A program made the position numbers and the translations under genes. Below, one piece after another: positions 25,505 to 34,403 of a DNA stretch of 64,000 nucleotides (its first letter is position 1; the number at the start of each line of letters is the position of its first letter). A model generated the notes under the pieces. That model ran no database searches. It had not been told where the DNA came from and was given only the letters and a program-made list of their open reading frames with translations. This DNA comes from an uncultured Chryseobacterium sp. (GTDB lineage Bacteria > Bacteroidota > Bacteroidia > Flavobacteriales > Weeksellaceae), in NCBI GenBank assembly GCA_913778085.1, contig CAJYXJ010000039.1, positions 1-64,000 on the forward strand. The letters run 5' to 3'.

Positions 25505-27112
25505 TTAGTGAGCGAGATCTGCAAAGAAATCATTCCCTTTATCATCGGTGATGATGAATGCCGGGAAATCTTTCACTTCGATCTTCCGCACCGCTTCCAT
25601 CCCAAGTTCCGGGAAATCCACCACCTCAACGGAAAGAATATTGTCTTTCGCTAAGATCGCTGCAGGCCCTCCGATGGATCCTAGATAGAACCCTCCATAT
25701 TTACCACAGGCGTTGGTAACATCCTTGGTTCTGTTTCCTTTTGCCAGCATGATCATGCTTCCGCCGTGGCTCTGGAACTCGTCTACATATACATCCATTC
25801 TCCCTGCGGTGGTAGGTCCAAAGCTTCCTGAAGCCATTCCTTCCGGCGTTTTCGCAGGTCCTGCATAATAGATCGGATGGTTTTTGAAATATTCCGGCAT
25901 CGGCTGTCCGCTGTCGAGGATCTCCTTGATCTTTGCGTGGGCAATATCCCTCGCTACGATCAGTGTTCCATTTAATTTTAATCTTGTCTTGATCGGATAT
26001 TTTGAAAGTTCGGCTAAAATTTCCGGCATCGGTTTGTTCAGATCGATCTCAACAGCTTCTTCCAGGTGAGGCGGTGTCGCGGGTAAAAATCTTTTCGGAT
26101 CTACTTCCAGCTGCTCCAGGAAAATACCGTCTCTGGTAATTTTCCCTTTGATGTTCCGGTCTGCTGAACAGGAAACACCCATTCCTACCGGGCAGGATGC
26201 TGCGTGACGCGGAAGCCTGATAACTCTAACGTCGTGCGTCAGGTATTTCCCTCCGAATTGTGCTCCGATGGCACTTTCCTGGCAGATCTTCTGTACTTTT
26301 GCCTCCCATTCCAGGTCTCTGAAAGCCTGTCCTGCTTCATTTCCTTCCGTTGGAAGGTTATCGTAATATTTTGCGGATGCTTTTTTCACGGCAGCCAGGT
26401 TCGCTTCAGCGGAAGTCCCTCCGATCACCAATGCCAAATGGTAAGGTGGACAGGCCGCAGTTCCAAGATCCGAAATTTTTTCTTTGATGAATTCCTCCAG
26501 GGATTTTTCGTTCAGCAATGATTTTGTCTTTTGGTACAGGAACGTCTTATTGGCCGAACCACCTCCTTTCGTTAAGAATAAAAATTCATAATAATCTCCT
26601 TTTTTTGCATAGATGTCGATCTGTGCCGGAAGGTTAGAACCGGAATTCTTTTCATCGAACATCGTTAAAGGAACAACTTGGGAATACCGTAAGTTTCTTT
26701 TCTGATAGGTATTGTATATTCCTTTGCTCAAATATTCTCCGTCATCCACTCCTGTGTACACATTCTCCCCCTTTTTTCCCATTACGATGGCTGTTCCGGT
26801 ATCCTGGCAGGAAGGTAAAGCTCCTTCTGCCGCCACCGCAGCGTTCTGTAAAAGGTTATAGGCAACAAAACGGTCGTTATCCGTTGCTTCAGGATCATCA
26901 ATAATTCTTTTCAGGCTTTCCAGGTGTGAGGAACGAAGCATAAATGAAACGTCTGCCATCGCCTCTTCCGCCAGTAATTCCAGCCCTTTCGGATCAATGG
27001 TTAAAATCTCGCGGTCTCCCAGCTGCTCTACTTTTACATACGCTGAGGTAAGTTTCTTGTACACCGTATCATCTTTCTGAATCGGATACGGATCCTGATA
27101 TCTAAATTCCAT
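25505..27112 (-). CDS. Fumarate hydratase, class I (4Fe-4S)
   Basis: A cytosolic iron-sulfur hydro-lyase that interconverts fumarate and malate in the TCA cycle. From the ATG at 27112 ([16 protein letters not shown]) it has 535 residues, normal for the fused-domain class I enzymes; a start at 27220 would add 36 unrelated residues. The three cluster cysteines are visible in [33 protein letters not shown] and [13 protein letters not shown]. The C-terminal domain contains [17 protein letters not shown] and [12 protein letters not shown]. It is divergent from a class II fumarase at 27441, so the cell has both an oxygen-sensitive and an oxygen-stable enzyme. Confidence 0.95.
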   Translation of the reverse strand: MEFRYQDPYPIQKDDTVYKKLTSAYVKVEQLGDREILTIDPKGLELLAEEAMADVSFMLRSSHLESLKRIIDDPEATDNDRFVAYNLLQNAAVAAEGALPSCQDTGTAIVMGKKGENVYTGVDDGEYLSKGIYNTYQKRNLRYSQVVPLTMFDEKNSGSNLPAQIDIYAKKGDYYEFLFLTKGGGSANKTFLYQKTKSLLNEKSLEEFIKEKISDLGTAACPPYHLALVIGGTSAEANLAAVKKASAKYYDNLPTEGNEAGQAFRDLEWEAKVQKICQESAIGAQFGGKYLTHDVRVIRLPRHAASCPVGMGVSCSADRNIKGKITRDGIFLEQLEVDPKRFLPATPPHLEEAVEIDLNKPMPEILAELSKYPIKTRLKLNGTLIVARDIAHAKIKEILDSGQPMPEYFKNHPIYYAGPAKTPEGMASGSFGPTTAGRMDVYVDEFQSHGGSMIMLAKGNRTKDVTNACGKYGGFYLGSIGGPAAILAKDNILSVEVVDFPELGMEAVRKIEVKDFPAFIITDDKGNDFFADLAH

Positions 27113-27129
27113 TCTCTTTTCTTTGGCTG

Positions 27130-27137
27130 CAAAAATA
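27130..27137 (-). promoter_or_regulatory. -7 element TATTTTTG for the class I fumarase gene
   Basis: An exact TAnnTTTG match 18 bases before the ATG at 27112, with TTTTG at 27161-27165 on the minus strand as a possible -33 element (23-bp spacer). Confidence 0.55.
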
Positions 27138-27234
27138 AAACATCGCGAAAAAAGCATGAGCAAAATCAGCGACTTAGGATGATATTTATAATGATTATAA
27201 ATTGCGAATGTTTCGGGCAATGATTAACTTTAGG

Positions 27235-27420
27235 AAAACTTTTTAAACCACAATAGTCACAAAAGTTTTTTGACACATTAGTCACATAAATTTTAAGTTA
27301 AAAACCTTTGAAAATAAAAGAACACATCAGTGAAAATCAAAGATTTTCATTTTTGGGAACTTTACCGATTTTAAAATCGATCTTAAAATTTAAACTGAAT
27401 CTTTTGTGCCTTTTGCGGTT
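27235..27420 (+). repeat. Intergenic repeat family C, copy 1
   Basis: A degenerate A/T-rich stretch containing AACCACAATAGTCAC, ACATTAGTCACATAAA, AAAATCAAAGATTTT and a closing TTTTGTGCCTTTTGCGGTT. The first and last phrases are imperfect inverted copies. A similar arrangement recurs at 29105-29200. It fills most of the gap between the two fumarase genes. Confidence 0.5.
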
Positions 27421-27440
27421 AAATTAAAAATTCCATCACA

Positions 27441-28835
27441 ATGAATTACAGAATAGAGAAAGACACCATGGGTGAAGTGCAGGTTCCTGCCGACAAATTC
27501 TGGGGTGCCCAGACCGAACGTTCCAGAAACAACTTCAAGATTGGACCTGAAGGATCCATGCCACATGAAATCATCGAAGCTTTTGCTTATTTAAAAAAGG
27601 CCGCTGCTTTTACTAACACGGATCTGGGTGTCCTGCCTGCTGAAAAAAGAGACATGATTGCCAACGTCTGTGATGAGATCTTGGAAGGAAAACTGAATGA
27701 TCAGTTCCCGCTCGTGATCTGGCAGACCGGCTCCGGAACCCAATCCAATATGAACGTTAACGAAGTAATTTCCAATCGGTCGCATGTAAACAACGGCGGT
27801 ACGCTGGGAGAAAAAGCAGAAGTTCACCCGAATGACGACGTCAACAAGTCCCAGTCTTCCAACGATACTTATCCTACTGCGATGCATATTGCTGCTTATA
27901 AAAAAGTAATTGAAGTAACGGTTCCTGCGGTTGAAAAATTACGGCATACTCTGGCGCAGAAGTCGGAAGCATTTAAAGACATCGTTAAAATCGGAAGGAC
28001 CCACCTGATGGATGCCACCCCGCTGACTCTGGGACAGGAATTCTCCGGATATGTCGCCCAGCTGAACTACGGGATTAAAGCACTGAAAAATACCTTACCT
28101 CATCTTTCCGAGCTGGCATTGGGCGGAACCGCCGTAGGCACGGGTTTGAATACCCCACAGGGTTATGACGTGAAAGTAGCGGAATACATTTCACAATTTA
28201 CCGGACTTCCTTTTGTAACGGCAGAAAATAAATTTGAAGCATTAGCGGCCCACGATGCTATCGTGGAATCTCATGGTGCATTAAAGCAACTGGCCGTTTC
28301 ATTATTTAAAATTGCCCAGGATATCCGTTTGCTGGCTTCCGGGCCGCGTTCGGGAATCGGGGAAATCCACATTCCGGAAAACGAGCCGGGATCGTCTATT
28401 ATGCCGGGAAAAGTGAACCCTACACAGAATGAAGCCATGACCATGGTCTGTGCGCAGGTATTAGGAAATGATACGACCATCTCATTTGCCGGAACCCAGG
28501 GAAATTATGAGCTGAATGTTTTTAAACCGGTGATGGCTTATAACTTTCTGCAGTCGGCCCAGCTGATTGCCGATGCCTGTATTTCATTCAACGATCATTG
28601 TGCAGTGGGCATCGAACCGAACCATGAAAGAATTAAAGAACTGGTGGATAAATCGTTGATGCTGGTTACCGCTCTGAATACGCATATCGGTTATGAAAAT
28701 GCAGCCAAAATCGCAAAGACGGCCCACAAGAACGGCACCACTTTGAAAGAGGAAGCTGTGAATCTGGGGCTTCTGACTGCGGAACAGTTTGATGAATGGG
28801 TGAAGCCTGAAGATATGGTGGGAAGCCTGAAGTAG
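27441..28835 (+). CDS. fumC: Fumarate hydratase, class II
   Basis: A 464-residue member of the aspartase/fumarase superfamily that catalyses fumarate to malate without an iron-sulfur cluster. The superfamily signature [16 protein letters not shown] is intact. Substrate-site segments [17 protein letters not shown] and [19 protein letters not shown] are also present, as are the catalytic H and S regions. The N-terminus [28 protein letters not shown] is the standard start. It is a single gene with a strong terminator after it. Its class I counterpart lies 330 bp away on the opposite strand. Confidence 0.97.
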   Translation: MNYRIEKDTMGEVQVPADKFWGAQTERSRNNFKIGPEGSMPHEIIEAFAYLKKAAAFTNTDLGVLPAEKRDMIANVCDEILEGKLNDQFPLVIWQTGSGTQSNMNVNEVISNRSHVNNGGTLGEKAEVHPNDDVNKSQSSNDTYPTAMHIAAYKKVIEVTVPAVEKLRHTLAQKSEAFKDIVKIGRTHLMDATPLTLGQEFSGYVAQLNYGIKALKNTLPHLSELALGGTAVGTGLNTPQGYDVKVAEYISQFTGLPFVTAENKFEALAAHDAIVESHGALKQLAVSLFKIAQDIRLLASGPRSGIGEIHIPENEPGSSIMPGKVNPTQNEAMTMVCAQVLGNDTTISFAGTQGNYELNVFKPVMAYNFLQSAQLIADACISFNDHCAVGIEPNHERIKELVDKSLMLVTALNTHIGYENAAKIAKTAHKNGTTLKEEAVNLGLLTAEQFDEWVKPEDMVGSLK

Positions 28836-28877
28836 ATTTGCTGCAAAAGCACTTCATTAAAATTCATTATCCTATTA

Positions 28878-28908
28878 AACTCCGGTATTTCAGCCGGAGT
28901 TTGTTTTT
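28878..28908 (+). terminator. Intrinsic terminator of fumC
   Basis: An AACTCCGG/CCGGAGTT stem (28878-28885 with 28894-28901) followed by TGTTTTTATTTTT. Confidence 0.9.
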
Positions 28909-29104
28909 ATTTTTACAACTTAATTTGGTTACCTTTAAAATTCATGCTGATGATTTCCGGAAATCATCAGCATGAATCGTTTGACTTATCCTGATGAATT
29001 TTAGGGTTTACCTTGATAAATTTTTCTGACCATACCAATCTCTGAAAATGTTGTATTGTTAACAAATATATAAAAGGCAGTTCATTCATAAAAAATGTTT
29101 CTGT

Positions 29105-29200
29105 CTGCATATAATTTTTAATACATGAGTCACAGAAGATTATTTTGAATACTTTGAAAATATTTCAGACCACACAAGGGAAAATCAAAGATTTTTTTAA
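29105..29200 (+). repeat. Intergenic repeat family C, copy 2
   Basis: Shares TGAGTCACAGAAGATT, CTTTGAAAATA, a CCACAC phrase and AAAATCAAAGATTTT with 27235-27420. It is more degraded than the first copy. Nothing gene-like is seen in 28910-29270. Confidence 0.4.
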
Positions 29201-29270
29201 TTTATTTTACCGTGATTTCGATGTTAAAACAGAATTAGATGTCTGATATTCAATTTATTATATTTCATCA

Positions 29271-29360
29271 ATTGCGTCGGGCTTTAGCCCGATGTGAAAT
29301 TCTAATTCCAAATTGGCTTTAGCCCAAATTTATTGTAGGTTTCAGCTAGAGCCGCTCATT
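29271..29360 (+). repeat. Intergenic repeat family B, copy 1 (GGCTTTAGCC palindromes)
   Basis: Two palindromic cores, GTCGGGCTTTAGCCCGAT (29275-29292) and TTGGCTTTAGCCCAA (29313-29327), lie about 36 bp apart. The family recurs in degraded form at 33511-33600. Confidence 0.6.
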
Positions 29361-29439
29361 ATCCGACATAGGATAAATGGCTCACTTCCCTTCGTCAAGA
29401 TCGGGATAAACTCAGGCTACAGAATTGGTCGGTTGATTA

Positions 29440-29472
29440 CAAGAAACGCCGGAGAAGAAGTTTCCCGGCGTT
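29440..29472 (-). terminator. Probable intrinsic terminator of the outer-membrane protein gene
   Basis: An AACGCCGG/CCGGCGTT stem (29445-29452 with 29465-29472) with a 12-base loop and a weak TTTCTTG tail on the minus strand. Confidence 0.5.
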
Positions 29473-29506
29473 ATCATTTAAATATGAATAAAAATCAGGT
29501 ATATTT

Positions 29507-30544
29507 TTACCACCATAGGGCCAGTCCGAAGATCAAAGCTTTATCATTTTCAAAAGTTCCGTTTTTAAAGAAATTCCCGAAATCTTTTTTTACAAAGATG
29601 CTGAAATCGTTGTAGGAAACAGTGAACTGTCCTCCGTAGATGAATGGGCTTACCTGGTACTCGCCCCGGTCGCGGCGGCTGATCCCGTCGCCTTTGATGA
29701 TGTTGTTCGTCGACATTTTTATCCCTCCGTAGATGTTCGCCCCTACTTTGAATCCTTTGGAATAATCCAGGTACTGAACATCCATCCCTGCATTTTTCAG
29801 CTTTGAAAAATTATACTGAAGACCAAGCGGAACGATAATATATCCGGTTCTCAGCTTGCTTTTGCTCAATCCTTTGTCATAGTCTGCCAGATATACGTTG
29901 GCATTTGTATCTTTTGCAACAAACCTATTGTTGTCGATGCTCAGCGTTCTCCATGAAAAGCCGATTCCGGAAATCAGCCCAAGACGGCTTGTCCTTCCAA
30001 ACTGATAATTAAATTTAAGGCCGAATTCAAAATTTCCTGCATAGCGTAAATTTGTATCCAGTGCATTGTCCGGCTTATCGTTGGTAAGGTTCATGATTCC
30101 ATAGGAGATATAAGGAGAAAGGTCTTTTGTAGATCTGAATTTTTTCAAAAGCCTTTCTTTTACTTCTTCATTGGAAGTTACGTCGGAATTTAATAAAGAA
30201 TAACGTACCTGCTTCTGGATCACGGCATCCATATCAAATCCAAGTGCTTCGATCCGCTCATCTATTTTTTGAGAATACGTGTCTGCAATTACCGACTTCT
30301 GCTTATCAAACTCCGCCTTGTCCAGATTTTTTGACTGAAGCTGAAGAAGTTCGGCCTCCATCATTTTTTTCTCTTCCTGGATAATGGCATCGATCTTTTT
30401 GGCATATTCATCCACTTTTTCCTTGACGATCGGACTTACTCCTGTATCTTCTTTCGGCTGAAGGTTTAGGACCGGCTTTCTCTGTGCATAGGCAGTTGTT
30501 GATAAAAGGCATACAAAGCCCATCATGATAAATTTCTTAATCAT
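29507..30544 (-). CDS. Outer-membrane beta-barrel protein, unknown function
   Basis: 345 residues with signal peptide MIKKFIMMGFVCLLSTTAYAQ. About residues 35-110 form a charged helical, coiled-coil-like segment (KVDEYAKKIDAIIQEEKKMMEAELLQLQ). Residues 140-345 alternate hydrophobic and polar residues and contain typical barrel strands (FEFGLKFNYQFG, LRTGYIIVPLGLQYNF). The last residue pair WW and the final LIFGLALWW strand fit outer-membrane insertion. It resembles PorT-type barrels. It is the third gene after an ECF sigma factor and an anti-sigma-like protein, so it is likely controlled by them. Confidence 0.8.
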   Translation of the reverse strand: MIKKFIMMGFVCLLSTTAYAQRKPVLNLQPKEDTGVSPIVKEKVDEYAKKIDAIIQEEKKMMEAELLQLQSKNLDKAEFDKQKSVIADTYSQKIDERIEALGFDMDAVIQKQVRYSLLNSDVTSNEEVKERLLKKFRSTKDLSPYISYGIMNLTNDKPDNALDTNLRYAGNFEFGLKFNYQFGRTSRLGLISGIGFSWRTLSIDNNRFVAKDTNANVYLADYDKGLSKSKLRTGYIIVPLGLQYNFSKLKNAGMDVQYLDYSKGFKVGANIYGGIKMSTNNIIKGDGISRRDRGEYQVSPFIYGGQFTVSYNDFSIFVKKDFGNFFKNGTFENDKALIFGLALWW

Positions 30545-30576
30545 ATTTTACGTTTTTGATTGTTAAAAATAAAGGG

Positions 30577-31206
30577 TTAGTTTCCGTTCAGATCAATCGT
30601 GGCGACATTGCTTTTTCCTTTGGTTTTCTCAATCACATCTTTGTGCTCAACTGAAAAAAGTAAGGTAGAAGGATCCACATATCGTTTCTTTTTTACCTGG
30701 ATTTTAGCAGAATCTGCCTGCGCAATAGCTTTTTCCGCTTTAATGGGTGAGATTTCCGATATGATCTGTGCTGAATTCTGTTTTAGGGCAGGAAGATCTT
30801 CCGGTTCTGTGAAATCCTGTGAAGCCTGCTTCTGAAGATTATTTTTTTTATCCGCTAATCCGTTTCCCACAGCTATTCTTTCTTCCCGATTTTCAACGGT
30901 CACCTCAGTATCTTCTTTTTGGGCAGCGTTTTCTACAGGATTCTGGACGGAAGGTTTAATACTTGTGTGCACCATATCTTCAGAGTTTCCGGCAGGCTTG
31001 CTTTCTATATTGAAGAAGAGCACAATCCCCAAACTTGCTGTTAAAACGAGACAGGCTGCAGCCAGAAGCAAGCTTACAACAGGTTTGGATTTTTTAGTCA
31101 CAGACTGGCTTTCGATTTCAGACCAGAGATCTCTTGAAGGGGTAATCTCCCTTTCTCCGATCTGTTTTCTGATCTGCTGTTCTATATTGCTTTTAATAGT
31201 GTTCAT
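30577..31206 (-). CDS. Probable anti-sigma factor-like membrane protein
   Basis: 209 residues with a short N-terminal cytoplasmic region (about residues 1-43, including ITPSRDLWSEIES). One membrane helix follows (VVSLLLAAACLVLTASLGIVLFF) and then a 140-residue acidic, disordered-looking periplasmic part. The gene overlaps the ECF sigma factor gene by 14 bases, as sigma/anti-sigma pairs often do. No zinc-binding anti-sigma motif (HxxxCxxC) is visible, so the assignment rests on topology and context. The barrel protein gene follows 32 bases later. Confidence 0.7.
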   Translation of the reverse strand: MNTIKSNIEQQIRKQIGEREITPSRDLWSEIESQSVTKKSKPVVSLLLAAACLVLTASLGIVLFFNIESKPAGNSEDMVHTSIKPSVQNPVENAAQKEDTEVTVENREERIAVGNGLADKKNNLQKQASQDFTEPEDLPALKQNSAQIISEISPIKAEKAIAQADSAKIQVKKKRYVDPSTLLFSVEHKDVIEKTKGKSNVATIDLNGN

Positions 31207-31753
31207 TTTGCAGTGTTTTTTGCTGTTGAAAATAAATTTTTCTCATCTTTTCTTTTGCGCGGAACAGCTGTGTTTTGCTTACGGCTGTAGAGATCTGTAA
31301 GGCATCCGCGATTTCCTGATGCGAATAGTCTTCAAAAACATACAGGTTAAAAACCATGCGATAAGCATCCGGAAGCTGGTCCAGCAGCTCTTGGGCATTG
31401 AAATTAAAAACCAGGTCTTCCTCATATATTTCCTCCAGATAAGCCGGGTTGATATCATCCAGGTAAAAAACCGTTTTATGGCTTTTGATAAAATTAAGGC
31501 ATTCATTTACCACAATCCTTCTCGCCCAGCCATCAAAACTTCCCTCGTTCCTGAAACTTTCCATGTTTTTAAAGATCTTGCAGAATGCTTTGATCACACA
31601 GTCTTCTGCCTGGTAAAGATCGGTAATATAACTTCTGCTGATGCTCAGAAATTTCTTTACGTTCTGATCATAAAAAATTTTCTGCGCTGCCGGATCCTGC
31701 CTTTTCAGACGGCTCAGCAAATCATCTTTTTTATTTCCAAACAGAAGCTTCAT
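31193..31753 (-). CDS. ECF-type RNA polymerase sigma factor
   Basis: 186 residues with both sigma-70 domains. Region 2 spans about residues 20-95 (YITDLYQAEDCVIKAFCKIFKNM, GSFDGWARRIVVNECLNF). Region 4 spans about residues 120-175 (LDQLPDAYRMVFNLYVFEDYSHQEIADALQISTAVSKTQLFRAKEKMRK). Spacing is typical of small extracytoplasmic-function sigma factors. It heads an operon with an anti-sigma-like membrane protein and an outer-membrane protein, suggesting an envelope-sensing circuit. The upstream gap holds no clear TAnnTTTG, so it may be self-regulated. Confidence 0.93.
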   Translation of the reverse strand: MKLLFGNKKDDLLSRLKRQDPAAQKIFYDQNVKKFLSISRSYITDLYQAEDCVIKAFCKIFKNMESFRNEGSFDGWARRIVVNECLNFIKSHKTVFYLDDINPAYLEEIYEEDLVFNFNAQELLDQLPDAYRMVFNLYVFEDYSHQEIADALQISTAVSKTQLFRAKEKMRKIYFQQQKTLQNEHY

Positions 31754-31900
31754 AATTATCTTGTTTCTATTAGTAAGACAAAGAAAAACAGAAAAGGTTA
31801 CAGGATTGGAAAAAAAATTTATTTTTTATTAATTATTTTGATTTTACAGAGAGCATAAACAATTTAAACCAATGAAATGCATCCCTTTAAAACAAATTAA

Positions 31901-31932
31901 ATAAAAAACAGCCAGAAAAAATTCCTGACTGT
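31901..31932 (-). terminator. Intrinsic terminator of sufS
   Basis: An ACAGCCAG/CTGACTGT stem (31908-31915 with 31925-31932, one mismatch) followed on the minus strand by TTTTTTATTT. Confidence 0.7.
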
Positions 31933-31958
31933 TCTATCTTGTATTGTAACTTTAAATA

Positions 31959-33179
31959 TCAGCCCAGCATTTTCTGTGCTTTTTTAACGCCTTCCACCAA
32001 TACATCAATTTCATTGAAGGTATTGTACACGGCAAAACTTGCACGTACGGTTCCTGCAATATTAAAGAAACTCATGATAGGCTGCGTACAGTGATGCCCC
32101 GTTCTTACGGCTATTCCCAGTTTATCGAGGATCATTCCTACGTCCGAAGCGATTCCGATTCCTTCCAAGTTGAAAGAAACAACCCCGGTACGGTTTGCTT
32201 TTTCACCATATACTTTTAGCCCTTCAATTTCCAGGAGTAGTCTTTGAGCATATTCCAGCAAAGCATTTTCATGGGCTCTGATGTTTTCATGACCTGTCTG
32301 CAGGATGAAATCTACTGCGGCTCCCAATGCAATATTTCCGCCGACATTCGGGGTGCCCGCCTCATATTTGAACGGGAGTCCGGCATAGGTCGTTTCTTCA
32401 AATGAGCAGGTTGCGATCATTTCCCCACCTCCATGAAACGGCGGCAGCTCTTCAAGAATTTCCTGTTTTCCGTATAAAATCCCGGTTCCCATGGGCGCAT
32501 ACATTTTATGGCCTGAGAATACGAAAAAGTCACAGTCCATCGCCTGGACATCAATGGTAAAATGCGGTACCGACTGAGCTCCGTCGATCACGATATACGC
32601 ATCCGTATGCTTACGTGTTTTTGCAATAATCTCTTCTACCGGATTGATCACCCCCAAGGCATTGGAGACCTGGTTCATGGAAACAATCTTCGTTTTTTCG
32701 TTCAACAGCGTATCGAAAACGTCCATCTGAAGAATTCCGTTTTCATCCATCGGGATTACTTTCAATTTGGCTCCCGTCCTTTCGCAAAGGAGTTGCCACG
32801 GTACAATATTCGAGTGGTGCTCCAGATAGGAAATGATGATCTCGTCGTCTTTTTTTAATTTCGTGGTTAAAATATAAGAGATCAGATTTAATCCCTCGGT
32901 CGTCCCTTTTGTAAAAATAACTTCAAAATCATGCTTTGCGTTGATGAATTTCTGGATTTTCCTTCTGGAAAGCTCCATTTCTTCCGTTGCCAGCTGGCTC
33001 AGGGTATGGATTCCCCGATGTACGTTGGCATTAAGCTCTTTGTAATAGTTTTCCCAAACTTTCAGTACCGAATCCGGTTTTTGAGAGGTCGCTGCATTGT
33101 CCAGGTAAACCAACGGTTTACCGTTCACCTTCTGGTCTAATATAGAAAACTGACTTCTGATTTCCTGAATGTCAAACAT
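31959..33179 (-). CDS. sufS: Cysteine desulfurase SufS
   Basis: A 406-residue class V aminotransferase fold enzyme. It uses pyridoxal phosphate to take sulfur from cysteine for iron-sulfur cluster assembly. The PLP lysine is in FVFSGHKMYAPMGTGILYGK and the persulfide cysteine in RTGHHCTQPIMSF, with the short loop typical of the SufS group. The start MFDIQEIRSQFSILD and length are standard. No other suf genes are adjacent. It is monocistronic, with a -7 element 42 bases upstream and a terminator after it. Confidence 0.95.
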   Translation of the reverse strand: MFDIQEIRSQFSILDQKVNGKPLVYLDNAATSQKPDSVLKVWENYYKELNANVHRGIHTLSQLATEEMELSRRKIQKFINAKHDFEVIFTKGTTEGLNLISYILTTKLKKDDEIIISYLEHHSNIVPWQLLCERTGAKLKVIPMDENGILQMDVFDTLLNEKTKIVSMNQVSNALGVINPVEEIIAKTRKHTDAYIVIDGAQSVPHFTIDVQAMDCDFFVFSGHKMYAPMGTGILYGKQEILEELPPFHGGGEMIATCSFEETTYAGLPFKYEAGTPNVGGNIALGAAVDFILQTGHENIRAHENALLEYAQRLLLEIEGLKVYGEKANRTGVVSFNLEGIGIASDVGMILDKLGIAVRTGHHCTQPIMSFFNIAGTVRASFAVYNTFNEIDVLVEGVKKAQKMLG

Positions 33180-33220
33180 TTATTAAATTTTAAATTAAAA
33201 CGTCCTTATTTAGAACTCTT

Positions 33221-33228
33221 CAAATTTA
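33221..33228 (-). promoter_or_regulatory. -7 element TAAATTTG for sufS
   Basis: An exact TAnnTTTG match 42 bases before the ATG at 33179. Confidence 0.55.
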
Positions 33229-33320
33229 CGGCTTTTTTTCCAAAAGAAAACTGACGGTTGTTAGCAATACCCTGTAAACCAATAGAAAGATTCAATGAAT
33301 TTAATGTAAATCGTTTAAGA

Positions 33321-33358
33321 CTGAAAGCTGGAAGAGGGATGCTGGAAGCTGGAAGTTT
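33321..33358 (+). repeat. Intergenic repeat family A, copy 2 (GCTGGAAG units)
   Basis: Three GCTGGAAG words, one followed by AGGGAT, match the copy at 23635-23672. It lies in the 526-bp gap between sufS and rplY. Confidence 0.6.
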
Positions 33359-33404
33359 ATCCCGGTAAAAATCAGACAATGAGCTTTGATATGTTATGAG
33401 TTTA

Positions 33405-33450
33405 TAGAGCTACTTCGATAGGCTCAGCATAAACTTTTCTACTGATCGAA
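33405..33450 (+). repeat. Intergenic phrase resembling a common flavobacterial spacer repeat
   Basis: GAGCTACTTCGATAGGCTCA and CATAAACTTTTC form a phrase of a type I associate with flavobacterial intergenic DNA. There is a single copy here, with CTGATCGAAGAA as a partial inverted match. Support is weak from this window alone. Confidence 0.3.
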
Positions 33451-33510
33451 GAATACAAAGATTTTTAATTAATCTGACTTAAATTATTTGATATATAATT
33501 AAAATTACTA

Positions 33511-33600
33511 GTGTCGGTTTTAGCCTGATATAATAACGAATTAAGTTTGGCTGAAGCCGGTTGCAGTACACCATAAAGTATAATGGACTAAAGCTTATTT
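33511..33600 (+). repeat. Intergenic repeat family B, copy 2 (degraded)
   Basis: GTCGGTTTTAGCCTGAT (33512-33528) and TTGGCTGAAGCCGG (33547-33560) correspond to the two palindromic cores at 29275 and 29313, with mutations in the arms. Confidence 0.5.
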
Positions 33601-33649
33601 CTATTGATATCGTACTCACTTTTACGTTTGGTTTTTTTCCTTTTTTAAC

Positions 33650-33679
33650 CAAAAAAACCTGCCAGTAATCTGACAGGTT
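33650..33679 (-). terminator. Intrinsic terminator of rplY
   Basis: An AACCTGCCAG/CTGACAGGTT stem (33656-33665 with 33670-33679, one mismatch) followed on the minus strand by TTTTTTGG. Confidence 0.75.
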
Positions 33680-33705
33680 CTGTATATTTAAATAAGCAAT
33701 AATTC

Positions 33706-34347
33706 TTATTCTGCTGCAGTTTCTTCAGCTGCCGGAGCTGCTCCTTCTTCTGCAACTTCTTCTTCATCTTCATCGTCCATTGCTGCGGCACCTCCTTTCA
33801 TTGCATTTCTAGACATCTTCACAGCTACAACAACTGCATTGTCCGGGTGCATGAAAGAATACCCTTCTGTCTTGATTCCTCCTACATAAAGTTTGTTACC
33901 GATTCTTAACGGCGTAACGTCCACAACGATTTCGTCCGGTAAGTTTGCAGGGATCGCTTTTACTTTCAGCTTTCTGAAAGACTGACGAAGAACACCACCA
34001 GCTACTACCCCTTTAGAACGACCTGTTATTCTTACAGGAACTTCCATAATTACCGCCTTGTCTTCCGCTAACTGATAGAAATCCGCGTGAAGGATTTTGT
34101 CTGTAATCGGGTGGAACTGAATATCCTGAAGAACAGCCGGAATTGTCTGACCGTCAACCTCAATAGATACCGTGTGTGCTTCAGGAGTATATACCAAACC
34201 TTTGAACGATTTCTCTGTAGCAGAGAAGTTCAATGGCTCACCACCTCCGTAAACAACACAAGGAACTAATTCAGCATCACGTAAAGCTTTTGTAGACTTT
34301 TTGCCCACGCTTTCTCTTTTTGTACCTTGAATTGTAATAGATTTCAT
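33706..34347 (-). CDS. rplY: 50S ribosomal protein L25/general stress protein Ctc
   Basis: 213 residues of the long (TL5/CTC) form of L25, which binds 5S rRNA. The N-terminal L25 domain ([30 protein letters not shown]) is followed by a beta-barrel CTC domain. The protein ends in a disordered acidic tail, [19 protein letters not shown]. The terminal tail is longer and more acidic than in E. coli L25. It is 56 bp downstream of prs on the same strand, a pairing found in many bacteria, so the two are probably co-transcribed. Confidence 0.95.
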   Translation of the reverse strand: MKSITIQGTKRESVGKKSTKALRDAELVPCVVYGGGEPLNFSATEKSFKGLVYTPEAHTVSIEVDGQTIPAVLQDIQFHPITDKILHADFYQLAEDKAVIMEVPVRITGRSKGVVAGGVLRQSFRKLKVKAIPANLPDEIVVDVTPLRIGNKLYVGGIKTEGYSFMHPDNAVVVAVKMSRNAMKGGAAAMDDEDEEEVAEEGAAPAAEETAAE

Positions 34348-34403
34348 TTATAAAAATTTAAAAAATTGTTTCAGTTTTAAATTTGCAAACCTTTAAATAT
34401 CAG

